From positions 1 to 44,775 of the forward strand of contig JAKSIQ010000011.1 in assembly GCA_024398755.1 (NCBI GenBank): DNA of 44,775 bases, given 5' to 3'. This document shows positions 18,383 through 28,200 of the stretch, piece after piece. How positions within the stretch are numbered: position 1 is the stretch's first letter; each line of letters starts with the position of its first letter. This DNA comes from Bacteroidaceae bacterium (GTDB lineage Bacteria > Bacteroidota > Bacteroidia > Bacteroidales > Bacteroidaceae). The position numbers and the translations under genes are program-made. The notes under the pieces were generated by a model. It was not told the origin of the DNA. It did not search any database and worked only from the letters and a program-made list of their open reading frames with translations.

Positions 18383-20053
18383 ATGAAAACTATAAATAAC
18401 ATAATCAGGAAGACCGTTTGGGCAGCATCAGCCGTCCTGGTAATGGCATCATGCAACGATGCATGGAATGACCATTACTCAATCAATCCGGACGTTCCTT
18501 CAAAGACTATTGCGGAAGCCATAGAGGGTGACGATAATTACAGCAAGTTTGTGGAGGTATTGTCTTCGACTTTGGTCTACGATGGAAACAAGAAACTTGC
18601 CAAGACATATCTGGATCTGCTGAATGAAAGCCAGTTCTTTACTATTTGGCTTCCATCTGACAATTCCATATCACCTGAAAGATGGGAAGAGTACACCATG
18701 GACATTGATGATCCTAAAAAAGACCACAAGAAGATTGGTGAAGAGTTCATAAAGAACCACATTGCCCATTTCAAGCATGATGTCAGCGCCGTTACAAATG
18801 AGAAGATTGTCATGCTCAGCAACAAAGCTTTCAGGTCAGGACATGACAATATTGATGACGTCCAGTATCTCAAGACAAACATACGTTGTGTGAACGGTAT
18901 TATCCATGAAATTGATGGAGAACTGGAATATCGTCCTAATATATATGAGGTCCTGACAAAGGGTGAATCAACCTGGGAAAATTTCAGGAAGTGGTTTGCA
19001 AAATATACGAAAATGGAGATTGATACTGAGAAGAGTATCGCTTCAGGTATCAATCAGGAAGGCAAGATGGAATATGTCGATTCAGTCTTGGTTGAGAAGA
19101 GTATTCTGCTTGACTATTTTGGAAAGGTGAACGGTGAAGACAGTGACTTTGTAGTCATTCTTCCTTCTCCTGCACTTTTCAAAGAAATGTACGATTCAAT
19201 AAGCGGTTTCTTTGAATACGGTTCACAGATTGAATCAAGAGACTCCCTTCAGGAATACTGGACCTTCAGAGCAATGATGACCGACATGTTCTTCAACATG
19301 AATCCGGTTATCAATGTGGCACCGAATGATTCAGTGGTTTCAACACGCTTCTCAATCAGAGAGCGTCGCACTGAACCTGTTCCGTATCATGTCTATTACA
19401 AACCCAAAGATGCAGGTGGTCTGTTTGCAAACATCATTGATACAATCAGGTGCAGTAACGGTTCCATATATGTTGTTGATCAGTGGCCTTTTGAAGACAG
19501 CCTGACTTTCCGCCGTCCGATCAAGCTCGAAGCTGAGAATCAGCGTTATGACAGTAAAGTGGTTTTACAGGACAAACGTATTATTTCTTCAAATGTTTCT
19601 GTAATGGATGTCACTGTAACCGGTAAGAATGATTGGTCAATCACATATTACATGCAAGACAATTTGAAGGGTTGGTACAACGTGAAGATTGTCTTCTATG
19701 CTCAGAATATGACCGCTGCCTCCAAACCTTATAGTGTGGCACCTACCGTTTCATACAGGCCTGACAAAGAACTTGTGGAACTTTTTAATAGCATACAATA
19801 TGTGAATATCCGTGGTAGACTTGTTCCAACCCTTGTGCCATTTGATGTTTGTACCAACAATCAGAAGATAGACACTTTGACCGTGGGTCCTGTCAATTTT
19901 GGGACATGCAACTATATGACAAACAGCAACCGGGTTGAAATCGCTTTAAAGTGCGGTGCGAGCCTTAAACCAAACCCAGATGATTATAGTTGGAAAATAG
20001 GTATTGACTGCATAATTTTGGAGCCTGCCAGTGAGCCCGCTGTAAGTGAATGA
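18383..20053 (+). CDS. FAS1-domain lipoprotein (second)
   Basis: This 556-residue protein has a lipoprotein signal MASC (Cys24) followed by NDAWNDHY, a tail shared in pattern with the third FAS1 lipoprotein (CSDLWSEQH). The first FAS1-like unit spans about 40-180 (FTIWLPSDNSI, then CVNGIIHEID) and a second about 185-370 (FVVILPSPALF, then CSNGSIYVVD). The last 180 residues look like a beta-sandwich (YDSKVVLQDK to KIGIDCIILEP). Placement directly before SusC pair 2 repeats the FAS1-SusC-SusD order of pair 1. A role as accessory glycan-binding or adhesion lipoprotein is inferred. Confidence 0.82.
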   Translation: MKTINNIIRKTVWAASAVLVMASCNDAWNDHYSINPDVPSKTIAEAIEGDDNYSKFVEVLSSTLVYDGNKKLAKTYLDLLNESQFFTIWLPSDNSISPERWEEYTMDIDDPKKDHKKIGEEFIKNHIAHFKHDVSAVTNEKIVMLSNKAFRSGHDNIDDVQYLKTNIRCVNGIIHEIDGELEYRPNIYEVLTKGESTWENFRKWFAKYTKMEIDTEKSIASGINQEGKMEYVDSVLVEKSILLDYFGKVNGEDSDFVVILPSPALFKEMYDSISGFFEYGSQIESRDSLQEYWTFRAMMTDMFFNMNPVINVAPNDSVVSTRFSIRERRTEPVPYHVYYKPKDAGGLFANIIDTIRCSNGSIYVVDQWPFEDSLTFRRPIKLEAENQRYDSKVVLQDKRIISSNVSVMDVTVTGKNDWSITYYMQDNLKGWYNVKIVFYAQNMTAASKPYSVAPTVSYRPDKELVELFNSIQYVNIRGRLVPTLVPFDVCTNNQKIDTLTVGPVNFGTCNYMTNSNRVEIALKCGASLKPNPDDYSWKIGIDCIILEPASEPAVSE

Positions 20054-20073
20054 TAAAATAAAAGAAAAGATAT

Positions 20074-23000
20074 ATGAAAACATCTATTTTTAGCAGGCTT
20101 CTGCCATTGGGACTCTTCAGCATTGTGCTGGCAGTTTCAACTCCGGCTTATTCGCAGAACGAGGCCGATGAAAATTCAGTTGTTGTTTCAGGTGTCGTAA
20201 GGGACGCAGCTTTGGGTACTCCCATGGCAGGTGTCAGAATTACAGCATATAACAACTCTCTGCATTCAGCCATGTCACATCAGGACGGTTCTTTTACAAT
20301 TAAAGTTCCTGATTATGTTTCTTCACTGACGTTTGCCGTTGACGGATGCAACACGGTTGTGTGCGCCATAGGTGGCAAAACTGACAATCTTGATGTGAAG
20401 ATGTATTCCGATGCTTTTTCGGAAATTTATTCAAGCAGTACCGCAGCTTCAAATGTCGCATCGGCCAACATTTCAGCAAACAATGCCGATCTTTCAATTG
20501 ACCAGCAGATACAGCGTTCACTGCAGGGAAACGTTTTTTCTACAATGCGCAGCGGACAACTTGCTATAGGAGCTGCACTTCAGATTGACGGTATCAGTTC
20601 TTTGAATATCTCTTCGCAGCCTCTGGTAGTACTTGACGGTGTCATTCTTGACATGGGTTATGACAACCAGACCATGCATGACGGGTTCTACAGCAATCTT
20701 CTTGCCAATATTCCCGTTGAGGACATTGCTTCTGTCAAGGTGCTCAAGAACGGTGTCGGCATATATGGTGCCAAGGGTGCCAACGGTGTCATTCTGATTA
20801 ACACCAACCGTAACCGCAGCATGGCTACCAAGATTGATGTGAATCTGTCGGGAAATTTCCAGACCATGCCAAAGTTCCCATCAATGATGGATGCTTCACA
20901 GTATAGGACATACGCTTCAGAACTTCTTGGAACCGTAGGAACCAACCTCAACAAGTTCATGTTCCTTGATTCGGATTCCAAAGTGTATTATAACATGTAT
21001 CACCAGGAAACAGATTGGACCGATGTGGCTTATCGCAGTGCTTTTGTCCAGAACTACAATGTCAATGTTCAGGGCGGTGATGATATAGCCAATTACAATC
21101 TTTCTGTTGGATATGCCCTTGGCGACGGTGTTCTTGAAGAGAGTGACTATTCGCGTTTCAGTCTTCGTCTGAATTCCGACATTGATCTTTCTGACAAGTT
21201 GAAGCTGCGTTTTGACGCTTCATACAGTGACATTACTCGTGACCTGCGTGACGATGGTGCCAATGACGACATTGACAACAGCATTATCAGTTCTCCAGGA
21301 TTCCTTGCACTTGCAAAGTCGCCTTTCCTTTCTCCATACGCATTCGATTATGAGGGAAGGGTATCACACTACCTTGCCAACGAAGATGATTATCTTGCCG
21401 ATGTACTTGGTGACGAGGTTGCCCTATCCAATCCGCTTGCAATACTTGAATATGGCGACGGACTTAACAAGAACTATTTCGGAAGCCGTTTCATCAGCCT
21501 GTCAATGACTCCGAAGTGGCTTATCAACCGTTACTGGTCTTTGAGCGAGCATTTCTCTTATACTCTTGCCAATGCTGACGAAAACTACTATTTCCCTCTT
21601 GGAGGAACTCCAAGTTATCAGATTGACGGTATAGGACTTGTTGAGAACAGGGCTGCAGCAATGAACGCCAAGCAGGACGGTTTTATGAGCAACACCTATG
21701 TTGATTACAGCCGTCGTTTCGGTAAACATGATGTAGATTTCCAGGCTGGTGTACGTTATATCAACAACGCATTGTATCAGACCTCAATGACCGGTTATAA
21801 TTCGGGTAATGACAAGACTCCTAACATGAGCAGTTCCCTCAAGTACAAGAAGACTGAAGGTGTTGACATGAAGGACATAGGCATAACCTGGTGGGCTCAG
21901 GGCAATTATAATCTTGCCGAAAAGTATTATCTTTCAGCAAGTTTGGGCCTTTCAGCCTCTTCAAGATTCGGTGACGAGATGTCTGGAGCAATGAACATGT
22001 TCGGCACTCCTTGGGGACTCTTCCCGTCAGTCAGTGGGGCATGGGTGGTTTCAAACGAAGACTGGTTCAATGTTGACTTTGTCGATTACCTGAAACTGAA
22101 TGCCGGCTTTGACATTACCGGTAATGACAATTTTGACGCATCGGCATCAAAGACTTATTTCTCGCCTGTCAAGGTCCTGCAGATTAACGGTACTACACTT
22201 GCCAATATAGGAAACAAGTCGTTGCAGTGGGAGACCACAAAGAAATTCACTGCCGGACTCAGCATGGTCCTTTTTGATAACCGTTTGAGTTTGAATGCTA
22301 ATGTGTTCAAGAGCAATACTGATAATCTTCTGTCAGTCAGTGAACTTTCATATCTGTCAGGCCTTCGTGAAACCTGGACTAATGACGGTTCACTTGAAAA
22401 CACCGGTTTCGATGCAGGCTTCGGTGTAAAGATTATGAACTCCGATCTTGTAAAGTGGGAAGCCGGTGCAACTGTAGGTCACTATAAGAACAAAATCACC
22501 TCTCTGCCACAGAATTGTATAGACAACACCTATTATGGTGCTACCGTAAGAACTATGGTCGGAGGCCCGGTTGGTCAGTTCTATGGTTACAGGACCAACG
22601 GAGTCTTTTCAACTGCTAAGCAGGCTGAGGACTCCGGTCTGTATTTCATTGACGAAACCGGTAAGGAAGTTCACTTTGAGGCTGGCGACGTGATATTCAA
22701 TGACAAGGATGGCCTCAAGGTCATAGATGAAAACGATATGGAGATAATAGGTGACCCGAATCCGGACCTTTACGGCCGTCTGTTCACCAATTTGAACATC
22801 AAGAACTTCACTCTCAGTGCAACTATGACATTCTCTGTTGGAGGTGACGTTTACAATTATCAGCGCATGCTGCTTGAAAGCGGTTCGCGTTTCATGAACC
22901 AGACCGTTGCTATCTGCAACCGCTGGACAGCCGAAGGTCAGGTGACTGACATTCCAAAGTCAGTATATCAGGATCCTCATGGAAATTCACGTTTCAGTGA

Positions 23001-23262
23001 CCGTTGGATAGAGGACGGTTCGTATCTGAGACTGCAGAATGTGACATTGGGTTATAAGATTCCAATCACCAACCAGCATATCAATCAATATCTGCAGGGA
23101 CTGACTGTTTGGGGTTCTGTAAACAATCTGTTCACAATCACGAATTATTTGGGCTCCGACCCTGAATTCTCATGCAGCAACAATGTTCTGACTCGTGGTA
23201 TTGACCGTGGACTTGTTCCGCAGACTACCAATTTCTCATTAGGTCTGAAGATTAATCTCTAA
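20074..23262 (+). CDS. SusC/RagA-family TonB-dependent outer-membrane transporter (pair 2)
   Basis: This 1062-residue transporter has a signal peptide ending near AYSQ (residue 27), a regulatory beta-sandwich (about 38-115: VVSGVVRDAALGTPMAGVRI), and a plug with PLVVLDGVI and the SusC signature GIYGAKGANGVILINT. The barrel ends FSLGLKINL. The plug start is divergent, with a Ser/Ala-rich linker (about 120-145) in place of the usual plug opening. It is clearly different from pair 1, so the two may take different oligosaccharides. SusD starts 12 bp later. Confidence 0.95.
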   Translation: MKTSIFSRLLPLGLFSIVLAVSTPAYSQNEADENSVVVSGVVRDAALGTPMAGVRITAYNNSLHSAMSHQDGSFTIKVPDYVSSLTFAVDGCNTVVCAIGGKTDNLDVKMYSDAFSEIYSSSTAASNVASANISANNADLSIDQQIQRSLQGNVFSTMRSGQLAIGAALQIDGISSLNISSQPLVVLDGVILDMGYDNQTMHDGFYSNLLANIPVEDIASVKVLKNGVGIYGAKGANGVILINTNRNRSMATKIDVNLSGNFQTMPKFPSMMDASQYRTYASELLGTVGTNLNKFMFLDSDSKVYYNMYHQETDWTDVAYRSAFVQNYNVNVQGGDDIANYNLSVGYALGDGVLEESDYSRFSLRLNSDIDLSDKLKLRFDASYSDITRDLRDDGANDDIDNSIISSPGFLALAKSPFLSPYAFDYEGRVSHYLANEDDYLADVLGDEVALSNPLAILEYGDGLNKNYFGSRFISLSMTPKWLINRYWSLSEHFSYTLANADENYYFPLGGTPSYQIDGIGLVENRAAAMNAKQDGFMSNTYVDYSRRFGKHDVDFQAGVRYINNALYQTSMTGYNSGNDKTPNMSSSLKYKKTEGVDMKDIGITWWAQGNYNLAEKYYLSASLGLSASSRFGDEMSGAMNMFGTPWGLFPSVSGAWVVSNEDWFNVDFVDYLKLNAGFDITGNDNFDASASKTYFSPVKVLQINGTTLANIGNKSLQWETTKKFTAGLSMVLFDNRLSLNANVFKSNTDNLLSVSELSYLSGLRETWTNDGSLENTGFDAGFGVKIMNSDLVKWEAGATVGHYKNKITSLPQNCIDNTYYGATVRTMVGGPVGQFYGYRTNGVFSTAKQAEDSGLYFIDETGKEVHFEAGDVIFNDKDGLKVIDENDMEIIGDPNPDLYGRLFTNLNIKNFTLSATMTFSVGGDVYNYQRMLLESGSRFMNQTVAICNRWTAEGQVTDIPKSVYQDPHGNSRFSDRWIEDGSYLRLQNVTLGYKIPITNQHINQYLQGLTVWGSVNNLFTITNYLGSDPEFSCSNNVLTRGIDRGLVPQTTNFSLGLKINL

Positions 23263-23274
23263 TTCTCAGGAATC

Positions 23275-25182
23275 ATGAAACTGAAAACAATAATTACAGC
23301 CGTTGCCGCAATTGCGGTTGCCGGAATAGTCACTTCATGCGAGGACATGCTGAAGGTGGACTCTAAAATGGTCATGTATGACTATGAGAACAATATTGAC
23401 AACCCTTCTGACACGGTTTATTCCGTTATGGGTATTGTCAGCGGACTGCAGAAAATAGCAGACCGGACAGTTCTTATCAACGAATTGCGAGGTGACCTTG
23501 TCAGATTGACTGACAAGGCAGCAAAGAAGTTGTCAGACATATACAATTACAGATTCGATCAGTTGGACGATAACAACAATCTGGCCAATGCTGCCGATTA
23601 TTATGCCATTATTAACAACTGCAATTTCTATCTGGCAAAAGCCGATACCGCCAAAGTGCGTAATGGCAAGTATGTCTTCCTTGACGAGTATGTAGCTGTT
23701 CTGTCATATAGAGCCTGGACCTATTTGCAGCTTGCGCAGGTTTATGGTAAAGTCAAATTTGTAAACAAGCCAATTCTGAGTTCTGACGTATCAGCAAACC
23801 AGTTCGAAGAAATGGATATCAAACAGCTTGCAGATACATTGCTGCAGGATTTCGAAGACAGATTCCTTAACGTTCCTCTTCCAGACTACGGAAGTCTTGG
23901 CGGTGAGACCAGTGGTGACGGTACCGAAACTTCAACTCATGAGACAAGAGACATGTTCATACCTGTCAGAGTCATTATGGGCGACTTGTATCTTTGGGCC
24001 GAAGACTATGTAAATGCAGCAAAGATGTACTTTGACTATCTTTACAATGTGAAGGGAAGCGAGCGTCCCACCACAACTGCCAACGTTTCATGGTTTGAAA
24101 CCAAGTTCATTGATCTTGCTGACAATGACGATTCTTATTCCGGATTGTTCGGCAATAACATGAAATCGGACAATTTCATAGCCTATATACCTATGGAGTA
24201 TGACGATTACAACGGCACTGTCAGTGAACTTCCCATTATCTTCAATTCTGATAAGAAGAAGAACAATAACTGGTATCAGTTGTCTTATTCAAAGTATCTG
24301 GCATGGTTGAGCAGTGAGAAGTACAACTACTGCTATCATACTTTTGACAAACAGTCTCAGAATGTCAAGCAGAAGGCTGTATATCCGAACAAACTTGACC
24401 AGGCCAACATACTGCGTCGTGGTGACCTGCGTTTGCAGTCGGTACTGAAAATAAAGAACGTTGATGTTGACGATGAAGTGGCCAATGTCAGCAACGAGCA
24501 GCAGACTCTTGCAAAAATTAATGCTGAAAAAATTAGCATATATAGAAATGATGTAATATATTTGAGGCTTGCTGAAGCGTTGAACCGTTGTGGATTGCCA
24601 CAGACAGCATTTGCCATTTTGAAATATGGCCTCAGTTATGACGTTGTGAATGATGAGTCATATATTGATGTTGATGAAATGGTGAAAGCATATAATCTTG
24701 GCCTGGGAAGCATTTTTGATATCAGTTCAGCGTCTTTCAGAAAAGGACAGCTTACAGCAAAGGATGACAGCCGTACGTTTAGTGATTTGAGTTATTCAAT
24801 GTATTATTCATATTATGCATCGACCGATTTGTACAACACCATTGGAATACATTCCAGAGGTTGTGGTGATGCGTCATATGATACCACCTATGTCATTCCA
24901 GCATTGCCTACGCTTACTGATTCAATACGTAAGGTCGAAGAATTCATCATTGATGAAATGGCTCTTGAAACCTGCTTTGAAGGATACCGTTTCGGCGACC
25001 TTATGCGTATTTCAATGCACCGTGCAGCGGAGGATGGCGGATTTGCCGACAATGCTTTCCTTGCCGAAAGAGTTGCTGCAAGAGAATCGGCCGATGGTAC
25101 ATATTCATCATCTCCGTTGTATTATGAGTTGCTTGGTGACGGTACATCATACAATGAAAAGTGGTTCCTTGAGTTGAAATGA
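23275..25182 (+). CDS. SusD/RagB-family surface glycan-binding lipoprotein (pair 2)
   Basis: This 635-residue protein has lipobox TSC (Cys22) followed by EDMLKVDS. SusD features are an early YSVMGIVSGLQKIADR helix, TPR-like helices (AVLSYRAWTYLQLAQVYG), and the C-terminal ALETCFEGYRFGDLMRIS, the family pattern. It is longer than pair 1 and only distantly similar. It closes the tandem SusCD block and is followed by a 114 bp gap with a strong hairpin. Confidence 0.93.
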   Translation: MKLKTIITAVAAIAVAGIVTSCEDMLKVDSKMVMYDYENNIDNPSDTVYSVMGIVSGLQKIADRTVLINELRGDLVRLTDKAAKKLSDIYNYRFDQLDDNNNLANAADYYAIINNCNFYLAKADTAKVRNGKYVFLDEYVAVLSYRAWTYLQLAQVYGKVKFVNKPILSSDVSANQFEEMDIKQLADTLLQDFEDRFLNVPLPDYGSLGGETSGDGTETSTHETRDMFIPVRVIMGDLYLWAEDYVNAAKMYFDYLYNVKGSERPTTTANVSWFETKFIDLADNDDSYSGLFGNNMKSDNFIAYIPMEYDDYNGTVSELPIIFNSDKKKNNNWYQLSYSKYLAWLSSEKYNYCYHTFDKQSQNVKQKAVYPNKLDQANILRRGDLRLQSVLKIKNVDVDDEVANVSNEQQTLAKINAEKISIYRNDVIYLRLAEALNRCGLPQTAFAILKYGLSYDVVNDESYIDVDEMVKAYNLGLGSIFDISSASFRKGQLTAKDDSRTFSDLSYSMYYSYYASTDLYNTIGIHSRGCGDASYDTTYVIPALPTLTDSIRKVEEFIIDEMALETCFEGYRFGDLMRISMHRAAEDGGFADNAFLAERVAARESADGTYSSSPLYYELLGDGTSYNEKWFLELK

Positions 25183-25190
25183 TTTTAATA

Positions 25191-25234
25191 CGTCTTATCT
25201 GCAAGGGGTTTTACCGTTCTTTGCAGATAAGACG
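25191..25234. other. Strong intergenic hairpin after SusD pair 2
   Basis: CGTCTTATCTGCAA pairs perfectly with TTGCAGATAAGACG (14 bp) across a 16 nt loop. No T tract follows on either strand, so it is not a classic terminator. It could stabilise or process the SusCD message before the highly expressed-looking gene downstream. A weak TACTTTTT box lies at 25255-25262. Confidence 0.65.
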
Positions 25235-25296
25235 GTTAAATATGATTTGTGAGATACTTTTTTATTAACCCTATTTATTAATTAAATTTTTCTATT

Positions 25297-28200
25297 ATGA
25301 AGAAAAACTTACTATTTGCTAGCCTTCTTCTGGTGGCTTCTGCGGCTTATGCCCAAGAAGAGCCTCAGTTGGTCAGAAGCGCTTCTGATCCGAAGGTAAT
25401 CTTTGAGCAGACTTTTGAGCCTGCTGCAGGCGCAGAGCAGTTTGATTATGAAACTTGGAGCACTACTCCAGTTGATTCAATCAAGAAGGTTCGTTTTTAC
25501 AATGTAGTTGGTCCCGAAAGCACCAATGACGGTAATTTCAATGACGGTCGTTACATAAGCGATCCTGTGAAATGGAATGTGAATAATTATGTTGAAAGAG
25601 ACTCTTCCATTCTTATGTACAATGGTGTGGTGGCCACCGATGATAAAGGTGAACTTGCTAACAATGCATTCCGTGATGATGTATATGCGATTGTTAAAGA
25701 TGGCGATGGTGAAGAACAAAGAAAACGCGCTGAAGCTTTCGAAGCATTCGGAGAAGATGGCGGAGATTTTTATTTCCACTATAAGACAGGTGATACTGTA
25801 TACACAAGTGTAAGTGACTATGGCTCATACCACTCAGATAAGTCTGTAGCCAATTATCGTCGTAATCTGATGGTTCGTGGTCTTGATATTAATGAGAATT
25901 CATCATATCGTCTGACTTTGTATGTCAAGACCAAGAAAATGGGTTCAACATATCCAAGATTCTATGCTGACTTGATGCGTGGATATTTCCATTCGGAAAA
26001 GCCTTTCTCAATGACTCCGTATGCTGAGAAAAAGTTTGATTATAGTACTTGGAGTATGAAAGACGGCTGGTCGGCAAAATCTTTCGCATTTGGCACAAAG
26101 GCTGAAAGTGATGAAGAGGGTTTCGAACTGGAAAACGATACCTGGCAGAAGGTGACCATGATGAGTTACTACATTAACGACTCAATTGCCCAGAAGTTCG
26201 TTTCTATTGACGGTTACTGGTGGAGCAGTGACTGGACATGGAACGTTATTGAAGGTGAAGACACTTTGGATTACCACTACGTAATTCAGCCTGACAAGTA
26301 TTTCGTAAGACTGAGTTTCGCTTCTGATGCTACCGATTTTTGCGTTGATAACATTTCACTGACAAAGTCATACATTGGTGGTGCTGAATTTGCAGGTACC
26401 GGTCTGCGTATTGACTTCGGATATGAAACCAATCTTGGCGAACTTGCCCAGGCTGCAAAGGATAAGAATAAAATCGATGCTGTAGAACTTCCGGGTGATT
26501 ACTTCATAGTTTGGGGTAAGGATAAAACAGACCACACCTGGTATCCGATTCCAATCAAGTCGGCTGAATATCATGGTGATGGTTATATGTACATGTGGAC
26601 AAAGGGATTTGATGTTGGTGGAATGATTTATCCTGATGAATTCGAAAACTATGATTCTGTACTTGTATCTTTCATCAACCCGGTTGAAGACAAGAACTTG
26701 GCCCTTTATTACAATGGTGATCTTTATCCAATGTCAGAAGACACTCTTTGGGTAAAGGAAGGCAAGTATGTTCCAAATTTCGTAAACGAAATTGCCAGAC
26801 CTAATTCAAGGTGTATGGATGGTGTGTATTCAATGTATGAACTGCCTCCAGTTCTTCAGGAAGGTATAACTGCCGAACTCGGTTCTTTCCAGCTTCCTGA
26901 CACCACTAGAACAATGACGTTCCAGATTTCTCGCTTGTGCGAATTTGATGGCGATCCTGACGGAGAATTGGCTCAGATTCATGTCATGAAGGGTGGAGTC
27001 AGCGAATTCTGGCCTGCAATAGCTGCCACTGATTCAACTATTACATTCCAGCGCCCGGCTATATATACCACTGCTCTTGCTGGAGACTATCAGTTCAATT
27101 TCATTCACCTGAAGGGTGCTCAGACTGCTGAAGCTAACCCTTATGTAGAAAGCTATTCATTTGGTCCTGCTGTTGTTGACGCAGGTGTAGTTGGATGGTA
27201 TGTATTTGACAAGATGGCTACTGATGCTGCTGCAAAGATGACAATTGACATTGACGGTTTCTCACTTGAAAAGTGTGCCGTTCAGGTTGTCAAGATGGCT
27301 GCTGACGGTCTGCGTACAAGAGGTCTGACATTCGGTATCCTTAACCAGAAAACTGGTGTAGGTGAAAAGCCGTCTGCAACCAATTGCGCAAAGCTTATCT
27401 ACACATTTAATATTCAGGCAGCTGGAAACTATGACTTTGAAGCACAGTTCGCACGTTGGGGTGGCTCTAACAGACCTCTTTACATGACTCTTTACCAGGT
27501 TGGTCAGAGCGAAGCAATAGAGGCTGCATTTAAGAACGAACACAGTGGAAATGGCGAGCGTTATAATGTCGGCAACAAGGTTGAATATGTTGATACTATC
27601 AAGTTCACTACAGCAATAGCAGCAGCGGGTCAGTATCAGCTTGTTCTGTCCCAGCCTGAGTCACCTGAAACCAGTAATGGTAGTGCCCAGAGAGACGGTT
27701 TCATCCTGTTCACTCTTGGTGTCAAGACTTCTGAAGCTGCCGTTCCTTCATACATCTCATATCCTTACATGAGTCAGTTCGACTTCGATAAGAATATGCT
27801 TGATAAGGTAATCCAGTTCGCAGAAAAGGATGCTGACAATGAGGCTCAGTATAAGGGTGGCGCATACGAAGAAGGAGTTCGGATTTTCGCAAAGTATGCA
27901 AAATTCAATTCAGACCAGAATGAAACAGCTCCAAGCGTATGGAATGCTGTTATCGATTCTCTGCAGAAGGCCACTACCAACATCAACGCACGTGTTGCAG
28001 TGGTAGATGCATTCTGGAAAGCTTACGATCAGTCAGTTGACTCTCTGGGTAAGGTTGACGCTCTGTCTACAAGAACTGGAGTCAATTATAAGGGCATTGC
28101 TACTTACAGTGTTGCCAAGTCACGTGTTGACGACTACGAGTCATTTGCCGCATCTGGTGCAACTGACGATTCAATTAAGGCTCTTACCACTACATTCGGT

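Noticed and set aside
13289..23262. SusC proteins as sigma-factor signalling transducers for the nearby ECF gene
   Set aside because: Neither SusC shows the extra N-terminal STN-type signalling domain before the regulatory beta-sandwich.
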